Assembly: GCA_027624625.1 (NCBI GenBank) | Contig: JAQBWH010000004.1 | Location: 22,540 to 86,539, forward strand | Source: Verrucomicrobiota bacterium | GTDB lineage: Bacteria > Verrucomicrobiota > Verrucomicrobiia > Chthoniobacterales > JACTMZ01 | Reading direction: 5' to 3' | DNA: 64,000 nucleotides | In this document: positions 34,022-42,473 of the stretch, piece after piece | Layout of the letters: each line of letters begins with the position of its first letter | Numbering within the stretch: the stretch's first letter is position 1 | Translations under genes and position numbers: made by a program | Notes under the pieces: generated by a model | Database searches by the model: none | What the model was told of the DNA's origin: nothing | What the model saw: only the letters and a program-made list of their open reading frames with translations

Positions 34022-35269
34022 CTACCGGTCGCATTCACCCATCACGAAGTCGATGCTACCGAGGATGGCGGGCACGTCGCTCACGTAGTGGCCGGGCAGG
34101 AGGGACGGAACAATGCTCAAGTTGGCAAAGCTCGGGGCGCGGATTTTCAAACGGTAGGGCACTCCGCCACCCTTGCTGTGAATGTAAAAACCGAGCTCGC
34201 CTTTCGGGTTTTCCGCACCGAAGTAAACCTCCCCGGCCGGTGCATCGATACCTTGCGTGGTGATGATGAACTGGTGGATGAGTTCCTCCATCTTGGTCAT
34301 CACATCGGTCTTGGGTGGGAGGATATTTTTCGGATCATCGACGTGGATCGGGCCGGAAGGCATTTTGTCCAGTGCCTGGATGAGGATGCGGGCGCTTTGC
34401 CGCATCTCGGCCATGCGGACCAGATAGCGGTCGTAACAATCGCCGACCGAGCCGACCGGCACGTCAAATTCGTATTGCTCGTAGCCGAGGTAGGGGTGCG
34501 CCTTGCGCAAATCGTAGTCCACGCCGGATCCGCGGAGGTTTGGGCCGGTCAACCCGTAGGCGATGGCATCTTCCCCCGAAATGACGCCCACGTTTTTCGT
34601 GCGGTCGAGCCAGATCGGATTCCGGGTCAGCAGGTTGTCGACCTCATCTAGGCTGGGCAGCAAGCCGTCGATGAAGGCGCGCACCTGCTGCGCGAAACCC
34701 GGAGGAATGTCCCGCGTCATCCCGCCGATGCGGGTGTAGGACGTGGTGAACCGCGCACCGGTCAGTTGTTCGGTCAAATTGTAAACCACTTCGCGGTGCT
34801 TGAAGGTGTAGAGGAAGACGGTCATGGCCCCGATGTCCATGGCGTAGGCCCCGATGCCGAGGAGGTGCGAGGAAATACGGGCCAACTCGCAACAAACAAC
34901 CCGGATGGCTTGGCCGCGCGGCGGTAACTCCCACCCCATGAGCTTTTCCACCGCCAGGGCATAGGCCACGTTGTTGGCCAGCGGGGCAAGGTAATCGAGC
35001 CGGTCCGTGTAGGGCACGAACTGGTTGTATTGCATGTTCTCCGCGATCTTCTCGTCGCCACGATGCAGGTAGCCGATATCGGCGTCCGCCTTGGTGATGA
35101 TCTCGCCGTCGAGTTCGAGCACGATGCGCAGCACGCCGTGAGTCGACGGGTGGGATGGACCCATGTTGATGGTCAGGGTCTCCCCGAGCAGTTCACCGTG
35201 GCGGCGTGCTTCGTGCTCCGCCGCGAGGGTGCGGGCGGCGGGATCGGGTGACTCGATAACGGTGGACAT
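34022..35269 (-). CDS. nuoD: NADH-quinone oxidoreductase subunit D
   Basis: 49-kDa-type quinone-site subunit of complex I, 415 residues. Typical blocks are GPSHPSTHGVLRIVLELDGE near the N-terminus with the quinone-site histidine, YLHRGDEKIAEN, DRLDYLAPLANNVAYALAVE and the C-terminal SIDFVMGECDR. The frame is open further upstream, but ATG 35269 with AAGGATAAGG ahead of it gives the normal start. No NuoB, NuoC or membrane-arm genes adjoin it; together with nuoEF at 22 kb this indicates that complex I genes are scattered. It is 11 bases downstream of a methyltransferase gene. Confidence 0.95.
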   Translation of the reverse strand: MSTVIESPDPAARTLAAEHEARRHGELLGETLTINMGPSHPSTHGVLRIVLELDGEIITKADADIGYLHRGDEKIAENMQYNQFVPYTDRLDYLAPLANNVAYALAVEKLMGWELPPRGQAIRVVCCELARISSHLLGIGAYAMDIGAMTVFLYTFKHREVVYNLTEQLTGARFTTSYTRIGGMTRDIPPGFAQQVRAFIDGLLPSLDEVDNLLTRNPIWLDRTKNVGVISGEDAIAYGLTGPNLRGSGVDYDLRKAHPYLGYEQYEFDVPVGSVGDCYDRYLVRMAEMRQSARILIQALDKMPSGPIHVDDPKNILPPKTDVMTKMEELIHQFIITTQGIDAPAGEVYFGAENPKGELGFYIHSKGGGVPYRLKIRAPSFANLSIVPSLLPGHYVSDVPAILGSIDFVMGECDR

Positions 35270-35280
35270 CGGCCTTATCC

Positions 35281-36081
35281 TTACGGTTGAGAAGCCGTTT
35301 TGGCAACTTCCGGACGCTGGGCTAGGAAGGTCAGCCGTGGCCACCACCAGACGACTTTTCCCTCCTCCTCGGCGAGTCCGAGCACGCGGCGCACCTCGGC
35401 GGGCGCTTGCGCCACCATTTGCCGCACCTCGGATCGGTTCGCTCCCGGCGTTCCCGCTGTGTGGAAATACCACTCGAGGTCCGGTTGCTTGAAAGGAAGA
35501 CAGTCGTCGTGCAGGACCTTGAAGCCGGTTTGCTCCGCCAACTCGCGCCATTCGGCCACCCGGAGGAACCGCCCGTGGCTCGGATCACGCAATTTTTCCA
35601 CACCTTGCAGCCACTTTTCCGCCACGGGCGCTCCTTCGGGCGAAGCTCCGTCGATGACCAGCAGCAGGCCACCTGGACGCAGCACCCGGAAAGCTTCACG
35701 GAGAAAATCCTCCACGCTGGCAAAGTGATGCGCCGCCACCCGGCAGGTGACGAGCCGGAACGAATTGTCGGCATAGATCAGCGATTCCGCCGCGTGTTGC
35801 CGCGTGGAGATGTCCAGCCCGCGCTCCGCGGCCAGCTTGCGCACCTCTTCGAGCATTCCCTCCGAAATGTCCGCCGCAGTCACCGCCACTCTGCGTTCCG
35901 CCAAATAGGCCGCGGTATGTCCCGCGCCCGTCGCGACGTCGAGTGCAGGCGAAAGGCGGGCGGTATCGAATCCATCCAGCGCCGCCGCCACGTCGGACAC
36001 ATCGCGCAGGATGTGAGCGCGGCCGTAGCACGCGGCTTGGCGGTCGAATTGCACCCGCGAGGTCTCGACCGGATCACTCAT
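35281..36081 (-). CDS. Class I SAM-dependent methyltransferase (UbiE/BioC-like)
   Basis: A 266-residue cytoplasmic methyltransferase. Motif I is PALDVATGAGHTAAYLA, followed by an acidic residue ADISEGMLEE (motif II), VTCRVAAHHFASVEDFL (motif III region) and VLRPGGLLLVIDGASP. The FASVEDFLREAFRVLRPGG segment is typical of quinone-ring and BioC-type methyltransferases, but the substrate cannot be named. Start at 36081 overlaps the rlmN stop (ATGA); an upstream ATG at 36132 would lie entirely inside rlmN. nuoD lies directly downstream, which makes a menaquinone or electron-transport link plausible but unproved. Confidence 0.82.
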   Translation of the reverse strand: MSDPVETSRVQFDRQAACYGRAHILRDVSDVAAALDGFDTARLSPALDVATGAGHTAAYLAERRVAVTAADISEGMLEEVRKLAAERGLDISTRQHAAESLIYADNSFRLVTCRVAAHHFASVEDFLREAFRVLRPGGLLLVIDGASPEGAPVAEKWLQGVEKLRDPSHGRFLRVAEWRELAEQTGFKVLHDDCLPFKQPDLEWYFHTAGTPGANRSEVRQMVAQAPAEVRRVLGLAEEEGKVVWWWPRLTFLAQRPEVAKTASQP

Positions 36082-37157
36082 GCTGGCGTCCCGGCGAGTT
36101 CGTCCTCGGCGCGGAGGCGCAACTGCCCGCAAGCGGCATCAATATCGTGTCCTTTTTCGCGGCGGATGGTGGCGACTACGCCGCCGGCGCGAACGACCCG
36201 GACAAATTCCTGCTGGCGCGCCTCGCTCGGGCGTTCCCAGCTCAGGCCTTCGACCGTGTTGTAGGGGATAAGATTGACCTTGGCGTCGAGCCGGCGCGCG
36301 TGTGCGGCGAGCAGCCGGGCCTGTTCCGGGGCGTCGTTGACTCCGGCGATAAGGATATATTCGAAGCCCAGCTTTTGTTTGCGGCGGGAGGAAAAGTAAG
36401 CGCAGGCCTCGAAAAGTTCCTTCAACGGATACTTCTTGTTCACCGGCATGATCTGCTCGCGCACCTCGTCCGTCGCGCCATGCAACGAGATGGCCAGGCG
36501 CACGGGGACGGGGTGCTCGGCCAATTCACGGATCTGCGGCACGAGGCCGCTGGTCGACACGGTGATGTGGCGCGCTCCGATCTCGAAGCCCCACGGGGCA
36601 TTGAGGATTTCAATCGCGACGGACAAATTTTTCCAATTGGCCAGCGGTTCGCCCATCCCCATGAAGACGATGTTGTCCACGCGCTCGCCGGTCGTCTTTT
36701 CCACAACCATGACCTGCGCGGTGATCTCGCCCGCCGTCAGATTGCGCTTCCAGCCCCGCAATCCGCTGGCGCAGAATTTACAGCCGTAAGCACAACCCAC
36801 TTGGGTCGAAACACAGAGCGTGCGGCGGTCGGATGTCTGGCCATAAAGCGCCGGCGAGGCCGGGATGAAAACACTTTCGATGAATTGCCCGTCCGGGAGG
36901 CGGAAGAGAAACTTGCGCGTCGTATCCTTGGATCCGGTGAAGCGCACTTGCTCGAGCTGCTGCGGCGGAAACATCCCTGCCAACTGTTCCCGCAATTCGG
37001 CCGGAAGGTCGGTCATGCCGGCAAAGTCATCAACCCGTTTCTCGTGCACCCAGTCGGCAATCTGCCGTGCGCGGTACGGCTTGTGACCCAACGCCCCGAG
37101 CTTTTCGGTCAGCGAGCCGAGGGTTTCGCCCAACAAAGAAATCATCGGCTTTACCAT
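36078..37157 (-). CDS. rlmN: 23S rRNA (adenine-2503-C2)/tRNA methyltransferase RlmN
   Basis: Radical SAM enzyme of 359 residues that methylates C2 of A2503 in 23S rRNA and A37 in some tRNAs. The [4Fe-4S] cluster motif CAYGCKFC sits in the TQVGCAYGCKFCASG block. GMGEPLANW and the RLAISLHGATDEVR block are also diagnostic. The methyl-carrying cysteine is in the C-terminal DIDAACGQLR. It is complete and appears functional. The lipoprotein gene on the other strand starts 71 bases away. Confidence 0.95.
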   Translation of the reverse strand: MVKPMISLLGETLGSLTEKLGALGHKPYRARQIADWVHEKRVDDFAGMTDLPAELREQLAGMFPPQQLEQVRFTGSKDTTRKFLFRLPDGQFIESVFIPASPALYGQTSDRRTLCVSTQVGCAYGCKFCASGLRGWKRNLTAGEITAQVMVVEKTTGERVDNIVFMGMGEPLANWKNLSVAIEILNAPWGFEIGARHITVSTSGLVPQIRELAEHPVPVRLAISLHGATDEVREQIMPVNKKYPLKELFEACAYFSSRRKQKLGFEYILIAGVNDAPEQARLLAAHARRLDAKVNLIPYNTVEGLSWERPSEARQQEFVRVVRAGGVVATIRREKGHDIDAACGQLRLRAEDELAGTPA

Positions 37158-37228
37158 GCCACGGACGGGTGGCGGAATCCACTGCGGGATGCCTTGACCC
37201 GCCGCGGCGGGAATCTACCTTGGCGCCC

Positions 37229-37693
37229 ATGCCCGTCCGCCGCCTCCTTCTCGCTACCCTTGTCGCGGCCCTCTTGGCCGGCTGCGAAACCACCACGGTC
37301 ACCCGGGTCGACCCTGCGGTGGCCGCCTCGATTGCGGCGGAAACGCCCGGCAATTATTTCATCGGCCGCCGCTACTACAAAAAGGACTACAAAATGTGGG
37401 GTTGGGTGCGGAAGCCGGGTCAACCTTGGAAAACCGCTCAACTGGTCATGTTGAACGAAAATACCAAGCTGGCGCCCGATCGCGCGGCGGGAACGCTCGG
37501 CGTCGACCACAACACAGAATACCGCCTGCAGGGCCGCTTCACCGGCGGCAAAGTCTACGAGCCGGCCAGCAATTCCTTTTATCCCGAGTTCGTCCTGACC
37601 GGCATCGAGGTTCGTTCGACCACCCCGCCCTTTATTTACCGCGACCGCAGCGCGCTCGACCCCAAGGTCCGCCTGCTCGTTCCCCCGCTTTAG
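37229..37693 (+). CDS. Lipoprotein of unknown function
   Basis: A 154-residue lipoprotein: MPVRRLLLATLVAALLAGC ends in a lipobox with Cys19. The mature part contains YFIGRRYYKKDYKMWGWVRK, tyrosine- and lysine-rich, and a C-terminal beta-rich region (EFVLTGIEVRSTTPPFIYRD). I recognise no family. Frames extend upstream to 37067, but that segment is antisense to rlmN and lacks sense. An intergenic repeat follows 26 bases downstream. Confidence 0.7.
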   Translation: MPVRRLLLATLVAALLAGCETTTVTRVDPAVAASIAAETPGNYFIGRRYYKKDYKMWGWVRKPGQPWKTAQLVMLNENTKLAPDRAAGTLGVDHNTEYRLQGRFTGGKVYEPASNSFYPEFVLTGIEVRSTTPPFIYRDRSALDPKVRLLVPPL

Positions 37694-37718
37694 GCCAACA
37701 ACCCCGCTCTCATCATCA

Positions 37719-37798
37719 CCAAGGTAGGGCGCGGCGTCCCGACGCGCCGTCAGCATTGCTTTTCTGCACGCGGCGGGTCCGGAGGCCCCGCCTTACCA
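37719..37798. repeat. Dispersed intergenic hairpin repeat, copy B
   Basis: Starts with the same 21 bases as copy A at 15263 (CCAAGGTAGGGCGCGGCGTC) and ends GTCCGGAGGCCCCGCCTTACC-like, with a different middle. GGTAGGGCG can pair with CGCCTTACC. It lies between a lipoprotein gene and the liv operon. Confidence 0.7.
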
Positions 37799-37891
37799 GC
37801 GGGAAATGACCCGCTTTTTGCGGCGGTGTCCCGTTCCGGGATTGAGGCTAATTCCCTTGCAGCCTGCAGAGCTGGCGCGTAGACACATCGG

Positions 37892-39055
37892 ATGCTTAAA
37901 GCGTCCGTCTTTCTTCTCCTCACCACGTGTGCCGTTTTTCTGACTGGTTGCACCGACCCCAATCGCGATGCGGTCAAGATCGGCATGAACATCGAGCTGA
38001 CCGGCGAGATCCCCGCGGTCGGCGCCTCGAGCAAAAATGCGGCCGAATTGTTTTTCAACGCCCTCAACGAGCAAGGCGGCGTTACCTTGGCCGAAGGGCC
38101 CAAGAAGGTCGCCCTGATCATTCGTGACAATGGCGGCAAGGCCGACCAAGCGGCTTCCGTCGCGCAACAACTTATCTCCAGTCAGGATGTTGTCGCCATG
38201 ATCGGGCCCAATTCCAGTGCCTGCGCCATTCCCGCCGGGGAAATCGCGGAGAGCCTCAAATGCGTCATGATTTCCCCATGGTCGACCAACCCGAAGACCA
38301 CCCTGGACCAAGATTCCAGCCAGCCGAGGCGTTACGTCTTCCGCGGATGCTTCACCGATCCGTTCCAAGCCACCGTGCTGGCCAAGTTTGCCCTCAACGA
38401 TCTTGGGGCCAAGAAAGCCGCCGTCCTTTATGACGTTTCCTCCGAGGCACCGCTCGGCCAGGCCACCTTGTTCAGGGACACCTTTACGGCCAAAGGAGGG
38501 GAAATTGTCGCCTTCGAGACCTTCACCACGGGCGACAAAGATTTTTCCGCACAATTGACCAACATCCGCGAGGCCGACCCCGACATCATCTTCCTCCCGA
38601 CCTACTACAACGACGTCCCGCTCATCGCCCAGCAGGCGCGTCGCCTCGGCATCACCGCGAAATTCGTCGGCAGTGATGCCTGGAGCTCGCCGGAAATCAT
38701 CAAGCTCGGCGGAGCCGACGTGGACGGCTCGTACTTCTGCAATCACTTCTCGACCCAGATCGCCACCGACGAGGCGAAAAAGTTCATTGCCGACTACACC
38801 GCGAAATACGGACAGCCCCCCGATGACGTGGCGGCGCTCACCTTCGATTCCTGCGGACTGATCACCGAAGCGCTCAAAGCCGGTGGTAAAAACGAACGTG
38901 AGGCGCTTCGTGAGGCATTGGCCAAGATCCGCGAATACAAAGGTGTGACCGGCACCTTCCGCTTCGAGCCCGGCTCGGGCGATCCGATCAAGAGTGCGGT
39001 CATCCTGCAGATCAAAGATGGTGCTTTTCAGTGGGTGACCAACGCCCAGCCTTGA
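37892..39055 (+). CDS. Branched-chain amino acid ABC transporter substrate-binding protein (LivJ-like lipoprotein)
   Basis: Periplasmic-binding-protein type I receptor of 387 residues, lipid-anchored through Cys20 at FLTGC. The mature protein opens with VKIGMNIELTGEIPAVGASS, the start of the Leu/Ile/Val-binding fold, and has VVAMIGPNSS and AWSSPEIIK blocks. The receptor delivers ligand to the LivHMGF complex encoded directly downstream (17-base gap to livH). Specificity could be branched-chain amino acids, other amino acids, amides or urea-type ligands; it cannot be read from the sequence. Confidence 0.92.
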   Translation: MLKASVFLLLTTCAVFLTGCTDPNRDAVKIGMNIELTGEIPAVGASSKNAAELFFNALNEQGGVTLAEGPKKVALIIRDNGGKADQAASVAQQLISSQDVVAMIGPNSSACAIPAGEIAESLKCVMISPWSTNPKTTLDQDSSQPRRYVFRGCFTDPFQATVLAKFALNDLGAKKAAVLYDVSSEAPLGQATLFRDTFTAKGGEIVAFETFTTGDKDFSAQLTNIREADPDIIFLPTYYNDVPLIAQQARRLGITAKFVGSDAWSSPEIIKLGGADVDGSYFCNHFSTQIATDEAKKFIADYTAKYGQPPDDVAALTFDSCGLITEALKAGGKNEREALREALAKIREYKGVTGTFRFEPGSGDPIKSAVILQIKDGAFQWVTNAQP

Positions 39056-39072
39056 TCGCCTGATCTGCGCGC

Positions 39073-39948
39073 ATGGATTACTTCGCGCAGCAGGCCATCA
39101 ACGCCATCCAGCTCGGCTCGATCTACGCCCTCATCGCTTTGGGCTACAGCATGGTCTATGGCGTGCTCGTCATGATCAATTTCGCCCATGGCGACGTCTT
39201 CATGGTCAGCTCGTTCTTCTGCTTCCTCCTCCTTCTCGTCCTGCCGGTCCCCTTCATTGCCGCGCTGCTCATCGTCATGCTCGCCACCGCCATCCTCGGC
39301 GTCTGCATCGAGCGTCTTGCTTACCGCCCGTTGCGCAATGCTCCGCGCGTTTCGGCCATCATCACCGCCCTTGGTTGCGGTCTGGTCATCCAAAACACGA
39401 CGCTGAGCATCAGCCCCTACTCCCAGCGCATGCCGGAATTATTCACGCCGGTGACTTGGAACTTCGCCGGGCTGACCATTTCCTCCCTGCAAATCCTCAT
39501 CGTCGGGATCTCGGTCGGGCTCATGCTCGCCCTGGATTTCTTCATCCGCAAAACACGCTACGGCATGGCCATGCGGGCCATCGCGCAGGACCGCGTCACC
39601 GTCCCGCTCATGGGCGTGCCGGTCAACCAAGTGATTGCCGTGACCTTCGCCCTCGGTGCCGCACTGGGTGGCGCGGCCGGCGTGCTTTACGCTTCGGCCT
39701 ATCCCGTGATCAGCGCAACGATGGGCGTGCTTGTCGGCTGGAAAGCATTTGTTGCCGCGGTGATCGGCGGTATCGGCAACGTGCGCGGTGCGGTCCTCGG
39801 TGCCTATTTGCTCGGCGCGGTTGAAGTCTTCACCGTCACCGTCCTTCCCTCCACCTATCGCGACCTTGTCGTCTATACTTTGCTCCTGGTCATCCTTATC
39901 TTCAAACCCTACGGGCTGCTTGGCCGTCCCGCCGTGCAGAAAGTATGA
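39073..39948 (+). CDS. livH: Branched-chain amino acid ABC transporter permease LivH
   Basis: Inner-membrane permease of 291 residues with about eight helices. The N-terminus QQAINAIQLGSIYALIALGY and VMINFAHGDVFM are characteristic of LivH. The coupling-loop region reads RAIAQDRVTVPLMGVPVNQV. It overlaps livM by four bases (ATGA at 39945) and forms the channel together with it. No deviations were seen in the conserved motifs. Confidence 0.95.
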   Translation: MDYFAQQAINAIQLGSIYALIALGYSMVYGVLVMINFAHGDVFMVSSFFCFLLLLVLPVPFIAALLIVMLATAILGVCIERLAYRPLRNAPRVSAIITALGCGLVIQNTTLSISPYSQRMPELFTPVTWNFAGLTISSLQILIVGISVGLMLALDFFIRKTRYGMAMRAIAQDRVTVPLMGVPVNQVIAVTFALGAALGGAAGVLYASAYPVISATMGVLVGWKAFVAAVIGGIGNVRGAVLGAYLLGAVEVFTVTVLPSTYRDLVVYTLLLVILIFKPYGLLGRPAVQKV

Positions 39949-40922
39949 CACGCTGGCTGCAACATCCGCCGCCGCGCGGCGTGCTCCTCGCCCTTCTCGC
40001 CGCCGGGCTGGCTGCCTGCTTCGCCATCGAACAGTTTGGTCTGGTCGATGACTACGTGCGTTTTGTCCTCATCACGTTCGGGATCAATATCATCCTTTGC
40101 GTCAGCCTCAACCTGGTCAACGGGTGGATGGGGGAATTTTCCGTCGGCCACGCCGGTTTCATGGCCCTCGGTGCCTATCTCTCGGCCTGCGTCTCGGTCA
40201 AATGGCTCAGCTGGGGCGACCCGCTCTGGATGTTCCCCCTCGCTGTCATTGGTGGCGGCCTCATGGCCGGCGCTGTCGGATTTCTCCTTGGTCTGCTCTC
40301 CTTCAAAACACGCGGTGACTACCTCGCCATCATCACGCTCGCCTTTCTCATGATCGTGAAATCGGGGATTGAAAACATCCCGTATGTCGGCGGTCCTCGA
40401 GGGTTCCTCGGCATCGACAACCACACCACTCTGCTCTGGACCGCGGTTTGGACGGTTCTCACCCTCTGGACCATCCGCAACCTCGTCTACTCGCGCTTCG
40501 GCCGCGGCATTGTCGCGGTGCGCGAGGATGAAATCGCGGCCAACGCCATGGGTGTCGACACCCGCAAGGCCAAGCTCACTGCTTTTGTCGTCTCCTCGTT
40601 CTTCGGCGGTGTGGCCGGAGCCCTCTTCGCCCACCAATTGCAGTTCATCAACCCGTCGGTCTTCGACATCGTCAAATCGACCGAGATCCTCGTCATGGTT
40701 TACCTTGGTGGGGTCGGCTCGCTGGCCGGTTCAATCCTCGGCGCCACGGCTTTCACCTTCCTCTCCCAGGCCCTCCAACCGCTCGGCACCTGGAGGATGG
40801 TCATCCTGCCGCTCATCCTTGTTTTGCTCATGATCTTCCGTCCCCGCGGCATCATGGGTATGCGTGAATTCTCTTGGTTCGTCCCGCAGCGAGAATTCCC
40901 GAAGAAGGAGGACAAGAAATGA
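39945..40922 (+). CDS. livM: Branched-chain amino acid ABC transporter permease LivM
   Basis: Second permease of 325 residues. Typical features are SLNLVNGWMGEFSVGHAGFM, the coupling-loop region GRGIVAVREDEIAANAMGVD and the long C-terminal helices ending in FRPRGIMGMREFSWF. An AAGGAGG Shine-Dalgarno for livG (40906-40912) lies at its 3' end and its stop overlaps the livG ATG. The whole operon is compact, consistent with one transcript. Confidence 0.95.
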   Translation: MTRWLQHPPPRGVLLALLAAGLAACFAIEQFGLVDDYVRFVLITFGINIILCVSLNLVNGWMGEFSVGHAGFMALGAYLSACVSVKWLSWGDPLWMFPLAVIGGGLMAGAVGFLLGLLSFKTRGDYLAIITLAFLMIVKSGIENIPYVGGPRGFLGIDNHTTLLWTAVWTVLTLWTIRNLVYSRFGRGIVAVREDEIAANAMGVDTRKAKLTAFVVSSFFGGVAGALFAHQLQFINPSVFDIVKSTEILVMVYLGGVGSLAGSILGATAFTFLSQALQPLGTWRMVILPLILVLLMIFRPRGIMGMREFSWFVPQREFPKKEDKK

Positions 40923-41695
40923 AGCCGCTTCTCGAGGTGCGCGGCGTGACCATGCGCTTCGGCGGCCTCGTCGCCCTCTCCGACCTTTCCTTCGATGTCA
41001 CCCCGGGCCACGCCCACGGCATCATCGGGCCCAACGGCGCGGGCAAGACCACCGCGTTCAATGTTATCACCGGCATTTATGCCCCGACCCAGGGCGACGT
41101 TCTTTTCCGCGGTGAGTCCGTTACCGGCTGCCGTCCCAGCACCATTGCGCATCGCGGTATCGCCCGCACTTTCCAAAACATCCGCCTCTTCCGCGATCTC
41201 ACCGTGTTCGACAACGTCCGTATCGCCTGCGATGCGCACGCCCGTTATTCGTGGCCCGGCGCCATGATCCAGCTTCCGTCCGCGCGGCAGGCCGAAAAGG
41301 AAACCATCGGCCGCTGCACCGACCTGCTCGAAAAATTCGGTCTCGGCAACGAGATCCACGAGCGGGCCGGCGACCTGCCTTACGGCTCGCAACGCCGGCT
41401 CGAAATTGCCCGGGCCATGGCCCTGCAACCGTCGCTTCTCCTCCTTGACGAGCCGGCTGCGGGCATGAACTCCGCCGAGACGCTCAATCTCGTCGAATTC
41501 CTCGGGTGGCTCCGCGACCATTTTTCCGTGACCATGCTCCTGATCGAGCACCACATGCAGCTGGTCATGACCTTCTGCGACCGCATCACCGTGCTCGACT
41601 TCGGCAAGACGATTGCCGAAGGCACGGCGGACGAAGTCCGCAAAAACCCGGAGGTCATTGAGGCCTACCTCGGTCAGGAGGACGGCCATGAGTGA
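40919..41695 (+). CDS. livG: Branched-chain amino acid ABC transporter ATPase LivG
   Basis: ATPase subunit of 258 residues. Walker A is GPNGAGKTT; the signature is LPYGSQRRLEIARA, which is the usual LivG variant of LSGGQ; Walker B is LLLDEPAAGM. The long helical insert after Walker A that distinguishes LivG from LivF is present (FRDLTVFDNVRIACDAHARY onward). ATG 40919 was chosen because of the strong AAGGAGG upstream and the livM overlap. It overlaps livF by 8 bases. Confidence 0.95.
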   Translation: MKPLLEVRGVTMRFGGLVALSDLSFDVTPGHAHGIIGPNGAGKTTAFNVITGIYAPTQGDVLFRGESVTGCRPSTIAHRGIARTFQNIRLFRDLTVFDNVRIACDAHARYSWPGAMIQLPSARQAEKETIGRCTDLLEKFGLGNEIHERAGDLPYGSQRRLEIARAMALQPSLLLLDEPAAGMNSAETLNLVEFLGWLRDHFSVTMLLIEHHMQLVMTFCDRITVLDFGKTIAEGTADEVRKNPEVIEAYLGQEDGHE

Positions 41696-42404
41696 AACCA
41701 TGCTGCGCGTGGAGGATCTTGTTGTTCGCTACGGCGACATCCAGGCGGTCAAAGGCATTTCCTTCCAGGTCGAACGCGGAGAAATTCTCGCTTTGGTCGG
41801 GGCCAACGGTGCGGGGAAGACGACCACATTGCGCGCTCTCTCCGGCATGCAGCCCTGCGAAGGCTCGGTCATGCTGGAAGACCGCGGCCTTCGCGGCCTC
41901 TCCCCCGACGAGATCCTGCGGCTCGGCTTGTCCCATGTGCCCGAGGGCCGCGGCATTTTCGGCGGCCTCACCGTGATGGAAAACCTGCAACTCGGCGCTT
42001 GGATCCGGCGCGACAAGGCTGCGCGCACGCGGGACCTCGGGATGGTCATGGATATTTTTCCACGCTTACGCGAGCGCGCCACGCAATTGGCCGGCACCCT
42101 GAGCGGGGGAGAACAGCAGATGCTTGCGGTGGGACGTGCGCTGATGAGCAAGGCAAAGATACTCATCCTCGACGAGCCCTCCATGGGCCTCGCCCCGAAG
42201 CTCGTACAGGAAATATTTTCCGTTATCCGCCAACTGAACGAGAAGGGAACAACGATCCTCCTCGTCGAACAAAACGCCAACATGGCCCTGCGCCTCGCCC
42301 ACCGTGCCTGCCTGCTTGAAACCGGCAACCTCGTCCTCGAAGGCCCGGCTTCGGAACTACTGACCAACCCTCGCGTCCGCGAGGCTTACCTCGGGGCGGG
42401 GTGA
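41688..42404 (+). CDS. livF: Branched-chain amino acid ABC transporter ATPase LivF
   Basis: Second ATPase of the importer, 238 residues. Walker A GANGAGKTT, signature LSGGEQQMLAVGRAL, Walker B ILDEPSMGLAP, and switch region LVEQNANMALRLAHR are all intact. It forms a heterodimer with LivG. The start overlaps the livG end (ATGAGTGA). It is the last gene of the operon and faces alr; the long hairpin at 42426-42473 separates the two. Confidence 0.95.
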   Translation: MSETMLRVEDLVVRYGDIQAVKGISFQVERGEILALVGANGAGKTTTLRALSGMQPCEGSVMLEDRGLRGLSPDEILRLGLSHVPEGRGIFGGLTVMENLQLGAWIRRDKAARTRDLGMVMDIFPRLRERATQLAGTLSGGEQQMLAVGRALMSKAKILILDEPSMGLAPKLVQEIFSVIRQLNEKGTTILLVEQNANMALRLAHRACLLETGNLVLEGPASELLTNPRVREAYLGAG

Positions 42405-42425
42405 GGAAGCGTGGGTATTTATTTT

Positions 42426-42473
42426 AACAGAAGGTAACGAGCACCCCTGCTCCGGTGCTCGTTATCTTCTGTT
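42426..42473. terminator. Long hairpin between livF and alr
   Basis: A 20-base stem (42426-42445 with 42454-42473, one G-T pair) and an 8-base loop. It is T-rich before and A-rich after, the opposite of the A-stem-T order of a standard two-way terminator. The alr stop codon lies inside the right arm. Probably a transcript end, but not a canonical one. Confidence 0.55.
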
